From NCBI RefSeq assembly GCF_026072915.1, contig NZ_AP025943.1, positions 124,001-188,000 on the forward strand: 64,000 nucleotides of DNA. Reading direction: 5' to 3'. Position numbers and translations under genes: made by a program. Source of the DNA: Akkermansia biwaensis. GTDB taxonomy: Bacteria > Verrucomicrobiota > Verrucomicrobiia > Verrucomicrobiales > Akkermansiaceae. Numbering within the stretch: position 1 is the first letter of the stretch; each line of letters begins with the position of its first letter. The notes below the pieces were generated by a model, which worked only from the letters and a program-made list of their open reading frames with translations, made no database searches and was not told the DNA's origin. Below, one piece after another: positions 8,635-17,828 of this stretch.

Positions 8635-9087
8635 CTACCAGGGCAGGAAGCGCGAGAACGTATCCAGAATATGGGAATAGTGAAGAACATGGTTTTCCGG
8701 CACGCCGAAGAATATCAGAATGATGACGGCATCCAGAACGGCCGCAACGGCAATCCATTTAATGAAGACAGGCAGCAGAGAGAAAGAATCATGCAGCATG
8801 ATCCATTCCTGCATCACGAATGAATAGTCCGCGCCGGAATCAAAAAGGCGGAATTCCTCAGACAGTTCCTCAAAGGTCATTTCGCGGGGGCAAATGTAAT
8901 TCTTGGTTTCGATTCCCACACCGCAACAATGCAGGCCGCTTCCGGCCAGAGAAGCTTCCATATAGGCGCCCTCCCCGTTGAGCAGGGAAATACGGGAGTC
9001 ATGAGTAGCCATACGGTATTGGTTCAGCATTTCCTCCAGGCTGCCGCATGCCTCTCCGTTATATGAATAACGATAGGGGACTGTCAC
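8635..9087 (-). CDS. Hypothetical protein with one C-terminal membrane segment
   Basis: A 150-residue protein starting with GTG. The first hundred residues are polar with four cysteines, including a CC pair and CPRE, and a YRYSYNGEACGSLEEML beginning. Residues about 107-128 (FIKWIAVAAVLDAVIILIFF) form one membrane helix and a short tail follows. I do not recognise the family. It is a lone minus-strand gene between the lipid kinase and fabI. No ribosome binding site is seen. Confidence 0.6.
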   Translation of the reverse strand: MTVPYRYSYNGEACGSLEEMLNQYRMATHDSRISLLNGEGAYMEASLAGSGLHCCGVGIETKNYICPREMTFEELSEEFRLFDSGADYSFVMQEWIMLHDSFSLLPVFIKWIAVAAVLDAVIILIFFGVPENHVLHYSHILDTFSRFLPW

Positions 9088-9175
9088 TCGTGGACTCTAA
9101 TCAACCGGAAAGCGGCGTGCAAGATTTTTTTGTCCTGAATACAGGAACCCCGGCCCTTTCATCCCGTTTGGCCTG

Positions 9176-9205
9176 AAAAAGGCCGTGCCGACAAGCGGCA
9201 CGGCC
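9176..9205 (-). terminator. fabI terminator
   Basis: Ten-bp stem GGCCGTGCCG (9181-9190) with CGGCACGGCC (9196-9205). On the minus strand five T follow. It ends the long minus-strand block that finishes with fabI. Confidence 0.85.
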
Positions 9206-9231
9206 CCAAGGGAAAATAAAATCACGGAGCG

Positions 9232-10017
9232 TTACATGCCCATGATCTGGTAGCCTCCGTCCACGTAAATCACCTGGCCGGTGATGGCGGCGGCGCCGTC
9301 GCTGGCCAGGAATACGCCGGTAGCGCCCAGTTCCTCGCCCGTGCAGGAACGGCCCAGGGGGGCGTGTTCCTCATAAACCTTGAACATGGTGGAAAAACCG
9401 GAAACGCCGCGGGCCGCAAGCGTCTGCATGGGACCGGCGCTGATGCAGTTGACGCGGATGCCGCGGGAGCGGCCCAGGTCGTACGCCAGGTACCGGGTGC
9501 AGGCTTCCAGGGCGGCCTTGGAAACCCCCATCAGGTTGTAGTTGGGCACCACCTTTTCAGACCCCAGGTAGGACATGGCCAGAATGCTGCCGTTGTCGGA
9601 CATCATCGGCTCCACAGCGCGGGAAAGCGCCACCAGGGAATACGCGGAGATATCAAGGGAAATCTTGAAGGCGTCCCGTCCCGTTTCCAGGAAACTGCCG
9701 CCGCCAAGGGCTTCCTTGGGAGCAAAGGCTACGGAATGCAGCATGCAATCCACCTTGTCCGTGTGCTTGCGGACGTTTTCAAAGAAAGCATTAATGGATT
9801 CGTCACTGCTCACGTCCAGATCATAAACGGGAGCGTCTTCACCGAAGTTTTCATGAATCAATTTGATCACGCCGTCCTTGAGGCGTTCGCCCTGGTAGTT
9901 GAAGATGAGCTTTGCGCCCGCTTCATGCCATGCCTTGGCAATCGCGAAAGCGATACTGCGCTTGTTCGCCACGCCGACTACGACACCAACTTTGCCTTCG
10001 AGTATTTTACTTGACAT
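9232..10017 (-). CDS. fabI: Enoyl-[acyl-carrier-protein] reductase (NADH)
   Basis: Reduces enoyl-ACP in the last step of each round of type II fatty acid elongation. An atypical short-chain dehydrogenase of 261 residues. It has the glycine-rich start GVVVGVANKRSIAFAIAK, the SVAFAP segment and the Tyr-x6-Lys pair in YNLMGVSKAALE. The substrate loop is CISAGPMQTLAARGVSGF, and the C-terminus ends ITGQVIYVDGGYQIMGM. The ATG at 10017 (MSSKILEGK) fits the family start; an in-frame extension upstream is not conserved sequence. Downstream partner of folD; terminator follows. Confidence 0.95.
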   Translation of the reverse strand: MSSKILEGKVGVVVGVANKRSIAFAIAKAWHEAGAKLIFNYQGERLKDGVIKLIHENFGEDAPVYDLDVSSDESINAFFENVRKHTDKVDCMLHSVAFAPKEALGGGSFLETGRDAFKISLDISAYSLVALSRAVEPMMSDNGSILAMSYLGSEKVVPNYNLMGVSKAALEACTRYLAYDLGRSRGIRVNCISAGPMQTLAARGVSGFSTMFKVYEEHAPLGRSCTGEELGATGVFLASDGAAAITGQVIYVDGGYQIMGM

Positions 10018-10084
10018 AATGGTAGGTGAATACTGCCCTACTTTCCCGCTTTTGACAAGAAAAACGGGCGTCACCGGAAACGGG

Positions 10085-10960
10085 CTACGCCCCCGTCTGC
10101 TGGCGGCAGGCCTTGACCGTGTTGGCCATCAGCATGGCGATGGTCATTGGTCCCACGCCTCCGGGAACGGGCGTGATGGCGCGGCATCTGGGCGCCACCT
10201 CGTCATAGGCCACGTCACCCACAATACGGTAGCCGCGCTTGGCGGACGCGTCTTCCACGCGGTTGATACCCACGTCGATCACGACGGCGCCGTCTTTCAC
10301 GAATTCCGCCGTTACAAAGGAGGGGCGGCCTATAGCCGCAACGATGATATCCGCGGAACGGCAGAGTTCCGGCAGGTTTTTCGTGCGGGAATGGGCTACG
10401 GTCACCGTAGCGTTGGACTGCTTGGACATGAGCAGATGGGCCATCGGCTTGCCCACGATCATGCTGCGGCCGATCACCACGGCATTGGCACCCGCGGTTT
10501 CAATGCCTGCCGCTTTCAGCAGTCTGATGCAGCCCAGCGGCGTACAGGGCACAAAGCCGGATTCGTCTTCCATCACCAGCTTGGCGACGTTTTCCGGATG
10601 GAAACCGTCCACGTCCTTGGCGGGGTCTATTTCCAGCACGACGGCAGCCTCGTCAATATGGGGAGGGGGCGGGCTCTGCACCAGAATGCCGTGGATGGAG
10701 GCATCCGCATTCAGTTCCCTGATGACCTCAAGCAGTTCCTCCTGGGAGGCATCCGCAGGGAGAACGATTTTCCGGGAATGCATGCCCAGTTCTCCGCATT
10801 TCTTCACCTTGGAATTGACATATACCTGGGAAGCGGGGTCATCCCCCACCAGGACCACGGCCAGGCCCGGCGTAATCCCGGCCGCCTTGAGCCGGTCAAT
10901 GTCTCCCTTAACCTCCTCCAGAACCTGGGAGGCCACTAGCTTTCCGTCGATGATTTGCAT
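10085..10960 (-). CDS. folD: Methylenetetrahydrofolate dehydrogenase / cyclohydrolase
   Basis: Bifunctional cytosolic enzyme interconverting 5,10-methylene-, methenyl- and 10-formyl-tetrahydrofolate. 291 residues, family length. Motifs: [22 protein letters not shown] (catalytic Lys), [54 protein letters not shown] (NADP site) and [16 protein letters not shown]. The start overlaps the end of the acyltransferase gene by 25 bases, so the two are coupled. It supplies one-carbon units that the serine hydroxymethyltransferase at 30-31.7 kb would also feed. Confidence 0.96.
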   Translation of the reverse strand: MQIIDGKLVASQVLEEVKGDIDRLKAAGITPGLAVVLVGDDPASQVYVNSKVKKCGELGMHSRKIVLPADASQEELLEVIRELNADASIHGILVQSPPPPHIDEAAVVLEIDPAKDVDGFHPENVAKLVMEDESGFVPCTPLGCIRLLKAAGIETAGANAVVIGRSMIVGKPMAHLLMSKQSNATVTVAHSRTKNLPELCRSADIIVAAIGRPSFVTAEFVKDGAVVIDVGINRVEDASAKRGYRIVGDVAYDEVAPRCRAITPVPGGVGPMTIAMLMANTVKACRQQTGA

Positions 10961-11661
10961 AATTTTGATTGGGTAAGTGGAGGAAAGTCCGGGACACCTT
11001 CCTGCATCATGCCGGCCAGCAGCCGACCATATTCCGCCACTTGTTCATCCGTGATGCCCGGAGGGATGAACAGCCTTTTTTTCCAGAGAATGTTCACGTT
11101 GGAACCCGGCTTCGGGATGGCGTAATGATCCCATGCCTTGTTCAGACGCCAGCAACTTTCATATTCTATGCAGACGGGAATAATGGGCAAGCCCGTTTGG
11201 GAGGCCAGCCTGATGATACCCGGCTGCACCTGGTACATGGGCCCCCGCGGACCGTCCGGAGTGAAGCAGAAGCAGATGTTTCCCTCCCGGATTTTCCGAA
11301 GCATTTCCATGTAGGCGAGAGCACCCCTGCGCCCGGAGGAACCTCTGACGGCTTCCAGGCCGAAGTATTTGCAGACGGCCTCCACCAGGGCCCCATCCTT
11401 GCTGGCGCTCGTGAGCACGCACATGTTGAGCGGCTTCTGGGCCAGGGACCAGGCGTATCCCGGCACGACGGTGCGGTTGTGCCAGAGAGCCACCAGGAAG
11501 GGCGTCGTGTATATATCGTCATGCTCCTCCTTGATGGAGCGGATATTGAGACTCATGCACAAGGGCTGCAGGAGCGACCACAGGCCCAGCCCGGCCATCT
11601 GCGTCCACCAGCGGGTCCGCTTTTCAGTCGTTTTCCGTAAATTGGGAAGGGGGGGAAGCAT
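10936..11661 (-). CDS. DUF374-family lysophospholipid acyltransferase-like protein
   Basis: A 241-residue protein with the acyltransferase His in [15 protein letters not shown], the [10 protein letters not shown] segment, RGSSGRRGA and [15 protein letters not shown]. These are the hallmarks of DUF374, related to lyso-lipid and lipid A acyltransferases. One hydrophobic stretch near the N-terminus suggests membrane association. Probably acylates a glycolipid or phospholipid at the inner membrane; the acceptor is unknown. It sits 15 bases after the secretin-partner gene and overlaps folD. Confidence 0.8.
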   Translation of the reverse strand: MLPPLPNLRKTTEKRTRWWTQMAGLGLWSLLQPLCMSLNIRSIKEEHDDIYTTPFLVALWHNRTVVPGYAWSLAQKPLNMCVLTSASKDGALVEAVCKYFGLEAVRGSSGRRGALAYMEMLRKIREGNICFCFTPDGPRGPMYQVQPGIIRLASQTGLPIIPVCIEYESCWRLNKAWDHYAIPKPGSNVNILWKKRLFIPPGITDEQVAEYGRLLAGMMQEGVPDFPPLTQSKLCKSSTES

Positions 11662-11676
11662 GAAACGGCACCAGTA

Positions 11677-13323
11677 TTACATGAATCCGTCCACGGTAAT
11701 GCGGCCGGGAGACGGAACGGGAGAAGCCGGAGAAGAACCGTCTGTCCCGCCGGACGGATAGGCGGGAGGCAGAATGCCGGATTCCGCGGCGGATTTCAAT
11801 TCCTGAAGCATGCCGCCGGAATTATCCGTGGGTGAAGCCAACGTCCCGGAAACCTTCACGGGGATAACGAAGTCATGTCCGTCCTGCGTGACTCCTTTCG
11901 GAATGCGGCGGCCATTCGCCATGTAGGAGGGCAGCTTGAATACAAGCTCCCCGGATATATTGGAACCGCTGCAATGCAAGTTGCCCGTAACGCCCAGAAA
12001 GCTCTGCTCAAACAGGGATATATCCTTCAGGGAAACGGACTGGTCCGTACCGTCACTTTCCAAAACAAAGGAACCGGACGAGAATACGGGGGAGGAATAC
12101 GGCAGGCCGGTTTCCATTCTGCGTTCCGTCATGGCCTTCAAAAGCTGGAACACGGGAAGGCGCATCATGGAAGCCTTGATGACGGAACCGCTGGTGCCCT
12201 GCAGGGACGGCCTTTTCTGTTCCGGTCCTACGGGGAGGGAGAAGGTCACGCTCAATTCACGCTTTTCCTCCACGGGCTGCTCGCCCATGCGCACCTTGAT
12301 GAGGGAAGAGAAGCATTCCCCGACGAGCTGGGACAGGTCAAAGTTTCTGCCGGTCAGCGTCCAGTGACGGTGGCGGAAATCGTTGTCCAGGCGCATGCTG
12401 CCCGTAATCATGAAGGGGCTCAGGTCCGTAGGCTTGTTGAACATGACCCCCTTGTCCACAAAACCGGAGAAGGTGAGCTGCTTGATGCCGAAACCGTCCA
12501 GAATGACGGAGCCCGCATCCATGGCCAGCAGGGGCCACCCCTTGATTTTCAATTTTTGCTGGGAAAGGTCCAGTACGTATTCCGTGGATGCTCCGCCAGC
12601 CCTGGAAGTACGGATGTAGGCTTCCGCCGTCAGGTAAAAGGGCCCTTCGTTTTTCTCCAGGGTGAAGGGCTCCCGTTCATGGGCATAACCCACTTCCAGA
12701 CGCGGAGCCGTATAGCGCTGAAAAGCGAACGGCAGTTCCTTACCGGTCCGGGGCAGCGAGAATTTGGTGTATCCCGGACGCAGGCCGATGGTGGCTTGTG
12801 ACACGTTCAGGCTTTCCCCTTTCACCCTGCCCAGGAAAAGGGAAGTCGCGGAGACTTCCCCGGAGACCCCGTTCAGCGTGATGAAGGAAAGGCAGGAGTC
12901 TTCCGGGAAGGTGATCCTGATGCGGGAGGCTTTCAGGGAACGGCCGTCCATAGCCATTCCGGAAACTTCCACATCCCCCCCCCACGCAGCGGACAGTTCC
13001 TCCTGCATGCGGTTGGAAAATTCCACCGTATTGAATGAAGTGAGCCGGTACATGTACGTTCCCACCAACCCTCCGACGACAAGCAGAATCAGAATGCAGA
13101 GGCCGATCAGGAAACGCTTGTTTTTCAAGGCGGCCTTTTTGTCGTTCTGGTGTTCATCACCATAAGAGCGGCGGCGTTTTTCCACACGGATGACCTTGGA
13201 GCCGTCCGGGCGCACCACCACTTCCCTTCTCCGCTCCACGCCTTGGGAATCGGAATCATGCAGCTGGCGCATGATGTTCCCCGCACCTTGGGGGAATTCA
13301 GCATCAGAATCGCTGTTTTTCAC
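11677..13323 (-). CDS. Single-pass membrane protein paired with the secretin
   Basis: A 548-residue protein. The polar, basic N-terminus (residues 1-70, with RRREVVVRPDGSKVIRVEKRRR) is probably cytoplasmic. One membrane helix follows at about 71-92 (FLIGLCILILLVVGGLVGTY). The large remainder is beta-rich and presumably periplasmic, and a Gly/Ser/Pro-rich tail ends it. It begins 19 bases after the secretin stop with GTG, so the two form an operon. The layout recalls AsmA-like or inner-membrane assembly proteins of pilus or secretion systems, but I cannot assign a family. Codons at 12975-12983 contain nine consecutive G on the coding strand (Trp-Gly-Gly-Asp), a slippage-prone tract that would disrupt almost the whole periplasmic domain. 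Confidence 0.7.
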   Translation of the reverse strand: MKNSDSDAEFPQGAGNIMRQLHDSDSQGVERRREVVVRPDGSKVIRVEKRRRSYGDEHQNDKKAALKNKRFLIGLCILILLVVGGLVGTYMYRLTSFNTVEFSNRMQEELSAAWGGDVEVSGMAMDGRSLKASRIRITFPEDSCLSFITLNGVSGEVSATSLFLGRVKGESLNVSQATIGLRPGYTKFSLPRTGKELPFAFQRYTAPRLEVGYAHEREPFTLEKNEGPFYLTAEAYIRTSRAGGASTEYVLDLSQQKLKIKGWPLLAMDAGSVILDGFGIKQLTFSGFVDKGVMFNKPTDLSPFMITGSMRLDNDFRHRHWTLTGRNFDLSQLVGECFSSLIKVRMGEQPVEEKRELSVTFSLPVGPEQKRPSLQGTSGSVIKASMMRLPVFQLLKAMTERRMETGLPYSSPVFSSGSFVLESDGTDQSVSLKDISLFEQSFLGVTGNLHCSGSNISGELVFKLPSYMANGRRIPKGVTQDGHDFVIPVKVSGTLASPTDNSGGMLQELKSAAESGILPPAYPSGGTDGSSPASPVPSPGRITVDGFM

Positions 13324-13342
13324 AGGCTTGATTTTTTAAAGG

Positions 13343-15865
13343 TTACTCAACGGCACTGAGAGCGGGAAGACCCGCACCGCCTTCCGGAGTTTCCGGAGCG
13401 GGAGTATTCGGCGTGTACAGTTCCTTGCCTCCCGGATCCACCACTTCCGCCTTCACCATGATGATGATGGCCTTGCGCTGTTCCTTGGACCCTTGGGAAC
13501 GGAACAGGCGCCCTACCCAGGGGATATCCCCCAAAATGGGAATTTTGTCCTCATATTGGACGGAGGTAGCTTTTTTCAAGGCTCCGATCACCAGGGTATT
13601 GCCCGTGATGACGCGGACGGAAGAGGTCATGCTGCGCTTGGAAAATACGGGCTGGAGAATGAAGTTGTCCGACGCTTTGGTCATGGTTACTTCATCCTTC
13701 CCTTTTTCCTGGGATACCAGAGGCAGGAAAATGGGAGTACCATAGTTGATGAACCCGTCAAAATCCACGAGTTCCGGAGCAACCGTAAGATCCACCATGG
13801 ACTTGTCCTCACTGATGCCAGTCACCTCCACATTGAATATGGTACCCAGCTGCCTGGTTTCAAATGCCGTAGGATGAGCGGGCGTCATCGGCATGATGGG
13901 AATGCGTTCGCCTACGTCGTCATCGTCGCCCCAATAGTCGTCATTGTTGTAGTCCCTGCCGGTGCTGTTGGGAATTTCGGGCGGATCATATTCCGTGGGG
14001 TAAATCAGTTCCCTGCCGCTGAAGAAGGTTGCCTTTTCTCCGGGGCGTACTACCACGGAAGGATGCTGCATGATGTCCGTGCCTTTTTTCTGGCTCAGGC
14101 CCCGCATGATCATGGTGACGTCCGCCTGGCTCCACATGCCGCGCATGGTCAGGATGCTCGGCGCTCCGCCGGGGGTGTAAACGGCATCCGAACTTCTGGC
14201 GGAAGTGCCGCGTTCGATCATCCCGTCAATGCTGTCTTCCGTAAATACCTGGTTGCCTGACCTCAGGCCGCCCACTACTCCTGCGGGAGATGCGGCCCCG
14301 GCCACTCTGGCAGCACTGTCCAGTACGGTATTGTTATAATCGTTCTTATTCGTCCCTGCCCCGCCCATGAACCATTTGTTGGGGTCAAGGTTGAGGTTCA
14401 CGATCCAGTTGAATCCCAGTTCTTCCAAATCCGCCTGGTTGACTTCCAGAAACGTGGCGCTTACAATTACTTGCAGGGGCTGAGCCGCCGACTTGGCAGC
14501 CACCAGTTCTTCCAGGAAGTTCAGGTCCCTGGGAGTTCCATGGAAAAAGAGTGTGGAGTTGCCCGCGTTGTATTTCACGGAGCTGCCGGCCGGCAATTTC
14601 AACCCCATGGCGGCCAGCATCTTCTGCGGGTCCACCCGCTTCAGCGTCATTCCGGAGGAACCGGAATCACCGGAAGCGAACGGGTCCAGATCGTCCGAAC
14701 CTGATGAGGAATCCGTCCCGGAGAAGAAACCGGGAGGAACGGGAATGGTCTTGGAGACCATGTAGGATGTTCCGGCGGATGGAGTGACGAGTTCCGCGCC
14801 ATAGGCGTTCGTGCGGAAAATCAGCCCGGAGGCGCGGGCTACGTACTGCAGGGCTTCGCGCAACGGAATGTTTTGAAGATTCAGGGTGATTTTCTTGGCG
14901 GCGATATCCTTGGCGGTAACGCTGTCCGGAGGACCGGGGTCCAGGGAAATGTTAATCCCCCTCTCGGCCTCGGTCTGGGCCGTTTCATCATGCACCCGGG
15001 ACTGGTTGCGGAGGTAGTCCACGGCTTCCTCCACCGTAGCCTGCTCCAGCTGCACCCTGGGCAAACGGATCATGCCCAGCTTCCGGTCCACGCTCACCAC
15101 GGGATTTTCCAGGGGCTGGGAAAAGGATTCCGGCTCCTCGGGAACTTCCGTAACGGAAGGACGGCGTTCCCAGAGGCCGCTTACCTCCGCCAGGGCGTTC
15201 CCGCGGGTTTCGTCCCGCGCAGAGGAAAAATAGCTGGTGCGCGCACGGTTCACCTGCTCCATGCCGCGCCGCGCCGCCGTATTGTAGGGGTCAATGAGAA
15301 GGACGGAGTTAAATTCCTTCAGAGCTTCGTCGTACTGTCCCAGCTCATAATACCCGAATGCCAGGCGAAGGAGGCCATTGACCTTTTCCACGTCCACGGC
15401 ATGCTGCGGAGTCAGGGCGGGGTTCGTCCGGATCGGGTCCTTGAGCAGTTCCAGAGTACGCTTGGCCAAGGCATGGTTCGGAGTCGTTTTCAGCGCGGAT
15501 TCCAGCAGTTCCGAGGCTTCGTCATAACGTCCCACCTTGATGTATTCCTGGCTCACGGCCACGCTGGCATCCGCAATACTGGTTTCCAGAAAGCGCCGCC
15601 GGGTCTCCATATTGGGAGCCTTGGGCAAGGTATTCAGGCTTTTACGGTAAAGTTCCAGAGCCTCCTGGTACTTGCCCTCGGAATATTGCTGACGCGCCTG
15701 ATTCAGAAGCAGCATGGAAGCCTGCGCCTGTTCTTCCATCCGGGCAGCAGCACGGCGGGCGGCGCCTGCGCCGTCCTGCGCCAGGGCAGGACAGGCTCCG
15801 GCAACGGCAAGCGCCAGAGCAATCTGCTGAATGGTAGACATGGAGTAAGGAAAACGTCTAGTCAT
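13343..15865 (-). CDS. TPR-containing secretin (type II/III secretion, type IV pilus family)
   Basis: An 840-residue outer-membrane channel candidate. A signal peptide (residues 1-30, ending PALAQ) is followed by a TPR region (about 45-215; GQYDEALKEFNSVLLIDP). An STN-like domain comes next (TLNLQNIPLREALQYVARASG), then N-domains (SATFLEVNQADLEELGFNW). The C-terminal secretin domain contains HPSVVVRPGEKATFFSGRE and IPILGDIPWVGRLFRS. TPR plus secretin matches the Akkermansia pilus-like secretin family (Amuc_1098 type). However, no pilM-, pilN- or pilO-like genes are adjacent; only one membrane protein follows. Starts at 15865 and 15841 both keep the signal peptide. Confidence 0.88.
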   Translation of the reverse strand: MTRRFPYSMSTIQQIALALAVAGACPALAQDGAGAARRAAARMEEQAQASMLLLNQARQQYSEGKYQEALELYRKSLNTLPKAPNMETRRRFLETSIADASVAVSQEYIKVGRYDEASELLESALKTTPNHALAKRTLELLKDPIRTNPALTPQHAVDVEKVNGLLRLAFGYYELGQYDEALKEFNSVLLIDPYNTAARRGMEQVNRARTSYFSSARDETRGNALAEVSGLWERRPSVTEVPEEPESFSQPLENPVVSVDRKLGMIRLPRVQLEQATVEEAVDYLRNQSRVHDETAQTEAERGINISLDPGPPDSVTAKDIAAKKITLNLQNIPLREALQYVARASGLIFRTNAYGAELVTPSAGTSYMVSKTIPVPPGFFSGTDSSSGSDDLDPFASGDSGSSGMTLKRVDPQKMLAAMGLKLPAGSSVKYNAGNSTLFFHGTPRDLNFLEELVAAKSAAQPLQVIVSATFLEVNQADLEELGFNWIVNLNLDPNKWFMGGAGTNKNDYNNTVLDSAARVAGAASPAGVVGGLRSGNQVFTEDSIDGMIERGTSARSSDAVYTPGGAPSILTMRGMWSQADVTMIMRGLSQKKGTDIMQHPSVVVRPGEKATFFSGRELIYPTEYDPPEIPNSTGRDYNNDDYWGDDDDVGERIPIMPMTPAHPTAFETRQLGTIFNVEVTGISEDKSMVDLTVAPELVDFDGFINYGTPIFLPLVSQEKGKDEVTMTKASDNFILQPVFSKRSMTSSVRVITGNTLVIGALKKATSVQYEDKIPILGDIPWVGRLFRSQGSKEQRKAIIIMVKAEVVDPGGKELYTPNTPAPETPEGGAGLPALSAVE

Positions 15866-15974
15866 AGGAATTTTCGGGACTATAACGAATTAAATTCCGT
15901 CCGTCATTATAAAAACGCCCAGAGGAGCAAAAAATATCGAATGTGAAGAAGAGGGCTCCGCGCCCCGGCTTCTT

Positions 15975-17744
15975 CTATGCTCCGGACAGTTCCAAAACGC
16001 CTACTTCTCCCGGTTTCAGAGGATAGGGAAGTCCCCTCTCCATCAGTTCGCTCCTGTCAAAAAACCTGTCTTTCCCATCTTTCTTCATCAGGTTTCTGGC
16101 GCGCACTTTCGCCGTCTGGATGCCGCACCAGTTGAACGCATGCTGGGGAATGGAGATGCGGAGGTTATAGAAATTGATGGTCGGAGAAAGATTTCCCACC
16201 ACCAGCACCGTGGAATGGGCATGGGCATGGTACCTGAGCATGGCATACACCCAGTGTCCGGAAGTGTCTTCCGCCGGTTCCCTGCCGAAGGTGGTGTTTT
16301 TCATATTGGCCCAGTTCAGGCCATAAAAATCCCCGCGGTCCAGTGCGGGATGCTGGAGGAGGGGCAGCAGGCGCGCGTGAAAGTCCCTCAATTCCGCGGA
16401 ATCCTCGTCCAGCAGGGAGGCGTCAAACCTGCCGCCGGCCACCCAGGGCTGCAACTGCGGCAGGCAGGTATAGTCAAAGATGCTGGTCCGGCCGTTATGG
16501 CCGCCAAAGCCGCCCGGAGCTTCCGCGCGTTCCCCCACCTCCTGCCCGTTGTACACCAGCACGGGGCCCTTGCTGGAGGCATACACGAGCGTCATGATGG
16601 CCGGCAGAATAGTGCGCCCCGTCCCGCCCCATGCTATCGGCGAGCAGACACGCTTTTCATCGTGGTTTTCCACATAACGGACGCCGTGGGTCAAATACTG
16701 GGGCTCACTCCGGAAGAGGCGGTCAAAATCGTTGGCCCAGTTCCCCCGCGTATAGACATGTTCCGCCAGATGGTAGCAATCGGCGTCATAGACGGCATTG
16801 AATCCGGATTCCAGCAGGGCGGTACAGGGATCGCCCGGAGTGGTTTTCAGATGGTCATTGTAGGCTTCCGCCATGAAAAACACGTCGGGCAGACGCACCC
16901 GGGAGCGGGCAATGGCCCATTTCCAGAACGCCATGGGAATCATCTGGGCCATGTCGCACCGGAACCCGCCAATGCCCAGTCCCTGCCAGAATGAAAGAAT
17001 ATCGTCCATGATTCTCCATGTCTTGGGGACCTTCTGCTTGGGACTTGTCCAGTCCGGCAACAGGCGCAGGGCCGGGAGCCCCGCCAGAAAGTTATAGCCG
17101 TAATTGAGCTTGACCGTTTCATACCAGTCGCACCGGTCCGGCTCCCACGTCACCGCATTATTTCCCGTCACCCTGCCGAAAGTCATCTCCCCTTCGAACA
17201 GCCCGTCCGGGAGGCGCAGGGGGGGGCCGTCGCCGGGGCTGTTGGAAGTGAGGTAGAAATATCCCTGCTCCGGTGAAAAAAAGGTATGGTGGTCGTCCCC
17301 TTCTCCAAAGTCGTCATGGCCGTCCCAGTCCGCCAGGTAGGCGCGGGAGACATGGTTGGGGACAAAGTCCATGAGAGGCACCAGTCCCACGGTCCGGCAC
17401 CGCCTGACCAGGGCCTTGAATTCCTCCATCCTCAATTCCGTAACGGACCCCAGGTCAGGGTCCACATCAAAGTAATCCAGAACCGCATAAGGACTGCCGG
17501 CCAGCCCTTTCACGATGGATTCCGGCTGCGCGGGCAGCCCGGGGTGGGCCGTCTGCGTGGCATGCCTCAGCACGCCCGTCAGCCAGATGTGGGTAAAGCC
17601 CATCCTGGCAATTTCCCGCAGAGCCTTGTCCGTTACCCCGTTAAATGTGCCGCAGCCGTTTTCCTCCCGACTTCCCCAGTCCACTCCGTGCATTTCCATG
17701 TTGGAAAAGTGGCGGACAAACAGTTGATAGATGACCGGACGCAT
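15975..17744 (-). CDS. GH13 alpha-amylase-family glycoside hydrolase
   Basis: A 589-residue (beta/alpha)8-barrel enzyme. The four GH13 signature regions are visible: MDFVPNHV, GGFRCDMAQ (Asp nucleophile), FFMAEAYND (Glu acid/base) and VRYVENHDEKRV. A C-terminal beta domain follows. No signal peptide is seen (it starts MRPVIYQLFVRHF), so it probably acts in the cytoplasm on alpha-glucans or maltodextrins. MalQ at 42.8 kb would act on related substrates. Subfamily and exact specificity cannot be read from sequence. It lies 84 bases after the CCA-adding enzyme gene on the same strand. Confidence 0.9.
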   Translation of the reverse strand: MRPVIYQLFVRHFSNMEMHGVDWGSREENGCGTFNGVTDKALREIARMGFTHIWLTGVLRHATQTAHPGLPAQPESIVKGLAGSPYAVLDYFDVDPDLGSVTELRMEEFKALVRRCRTVGLVPLMDFVPNHVSRAYLADWDGHDDFGEGDDHHTFFSPEQGYFYLTSNSPGDGPPLRLPDGLFEGEMTFGRVTGNNAVTWEPDRCDWYETVKLNYGYNFLAGLPALRLLPDWTSPKQKVPKTWRIMDDILSFWQGLGIGGFRCDMAQMIPMAFWKWAIARSRVRLPDVFFMAEAYNDHLKTTPGDPCTALLESGFNAVYDADCYHLAEHVYTRGNWANDFDRLFRSEPQYLTHGVRYVENHDEKRVCSPIAWGGTGRTILPAIMTLVYASSKGPVLVYNGQEVGERAEAPGGFGGHNGRTSIFDYTCLPQLQPWVAGGRFDASLLDEDSAELRDFHARLLPLLQHPALDRGDFYGLNWANMKNTTFGREPAEDTSGHWVYAMLRYHAHAHSTVLVVGNLSPTINFYNLRISIPQHAFNWCGIQTAKVRARNLMKKDGKDRFFDRSELMERGLPYPLKPGEVGVLELSGA

Positions 17745-17828
17745 GAATTGAAATGACTTGATGCAGCCCTTCCCCGAAAAAGAAGGGGACAGGCGATGCC
17801 CTCTTCCTTCCGCAGGAAGGGAGTCCGT

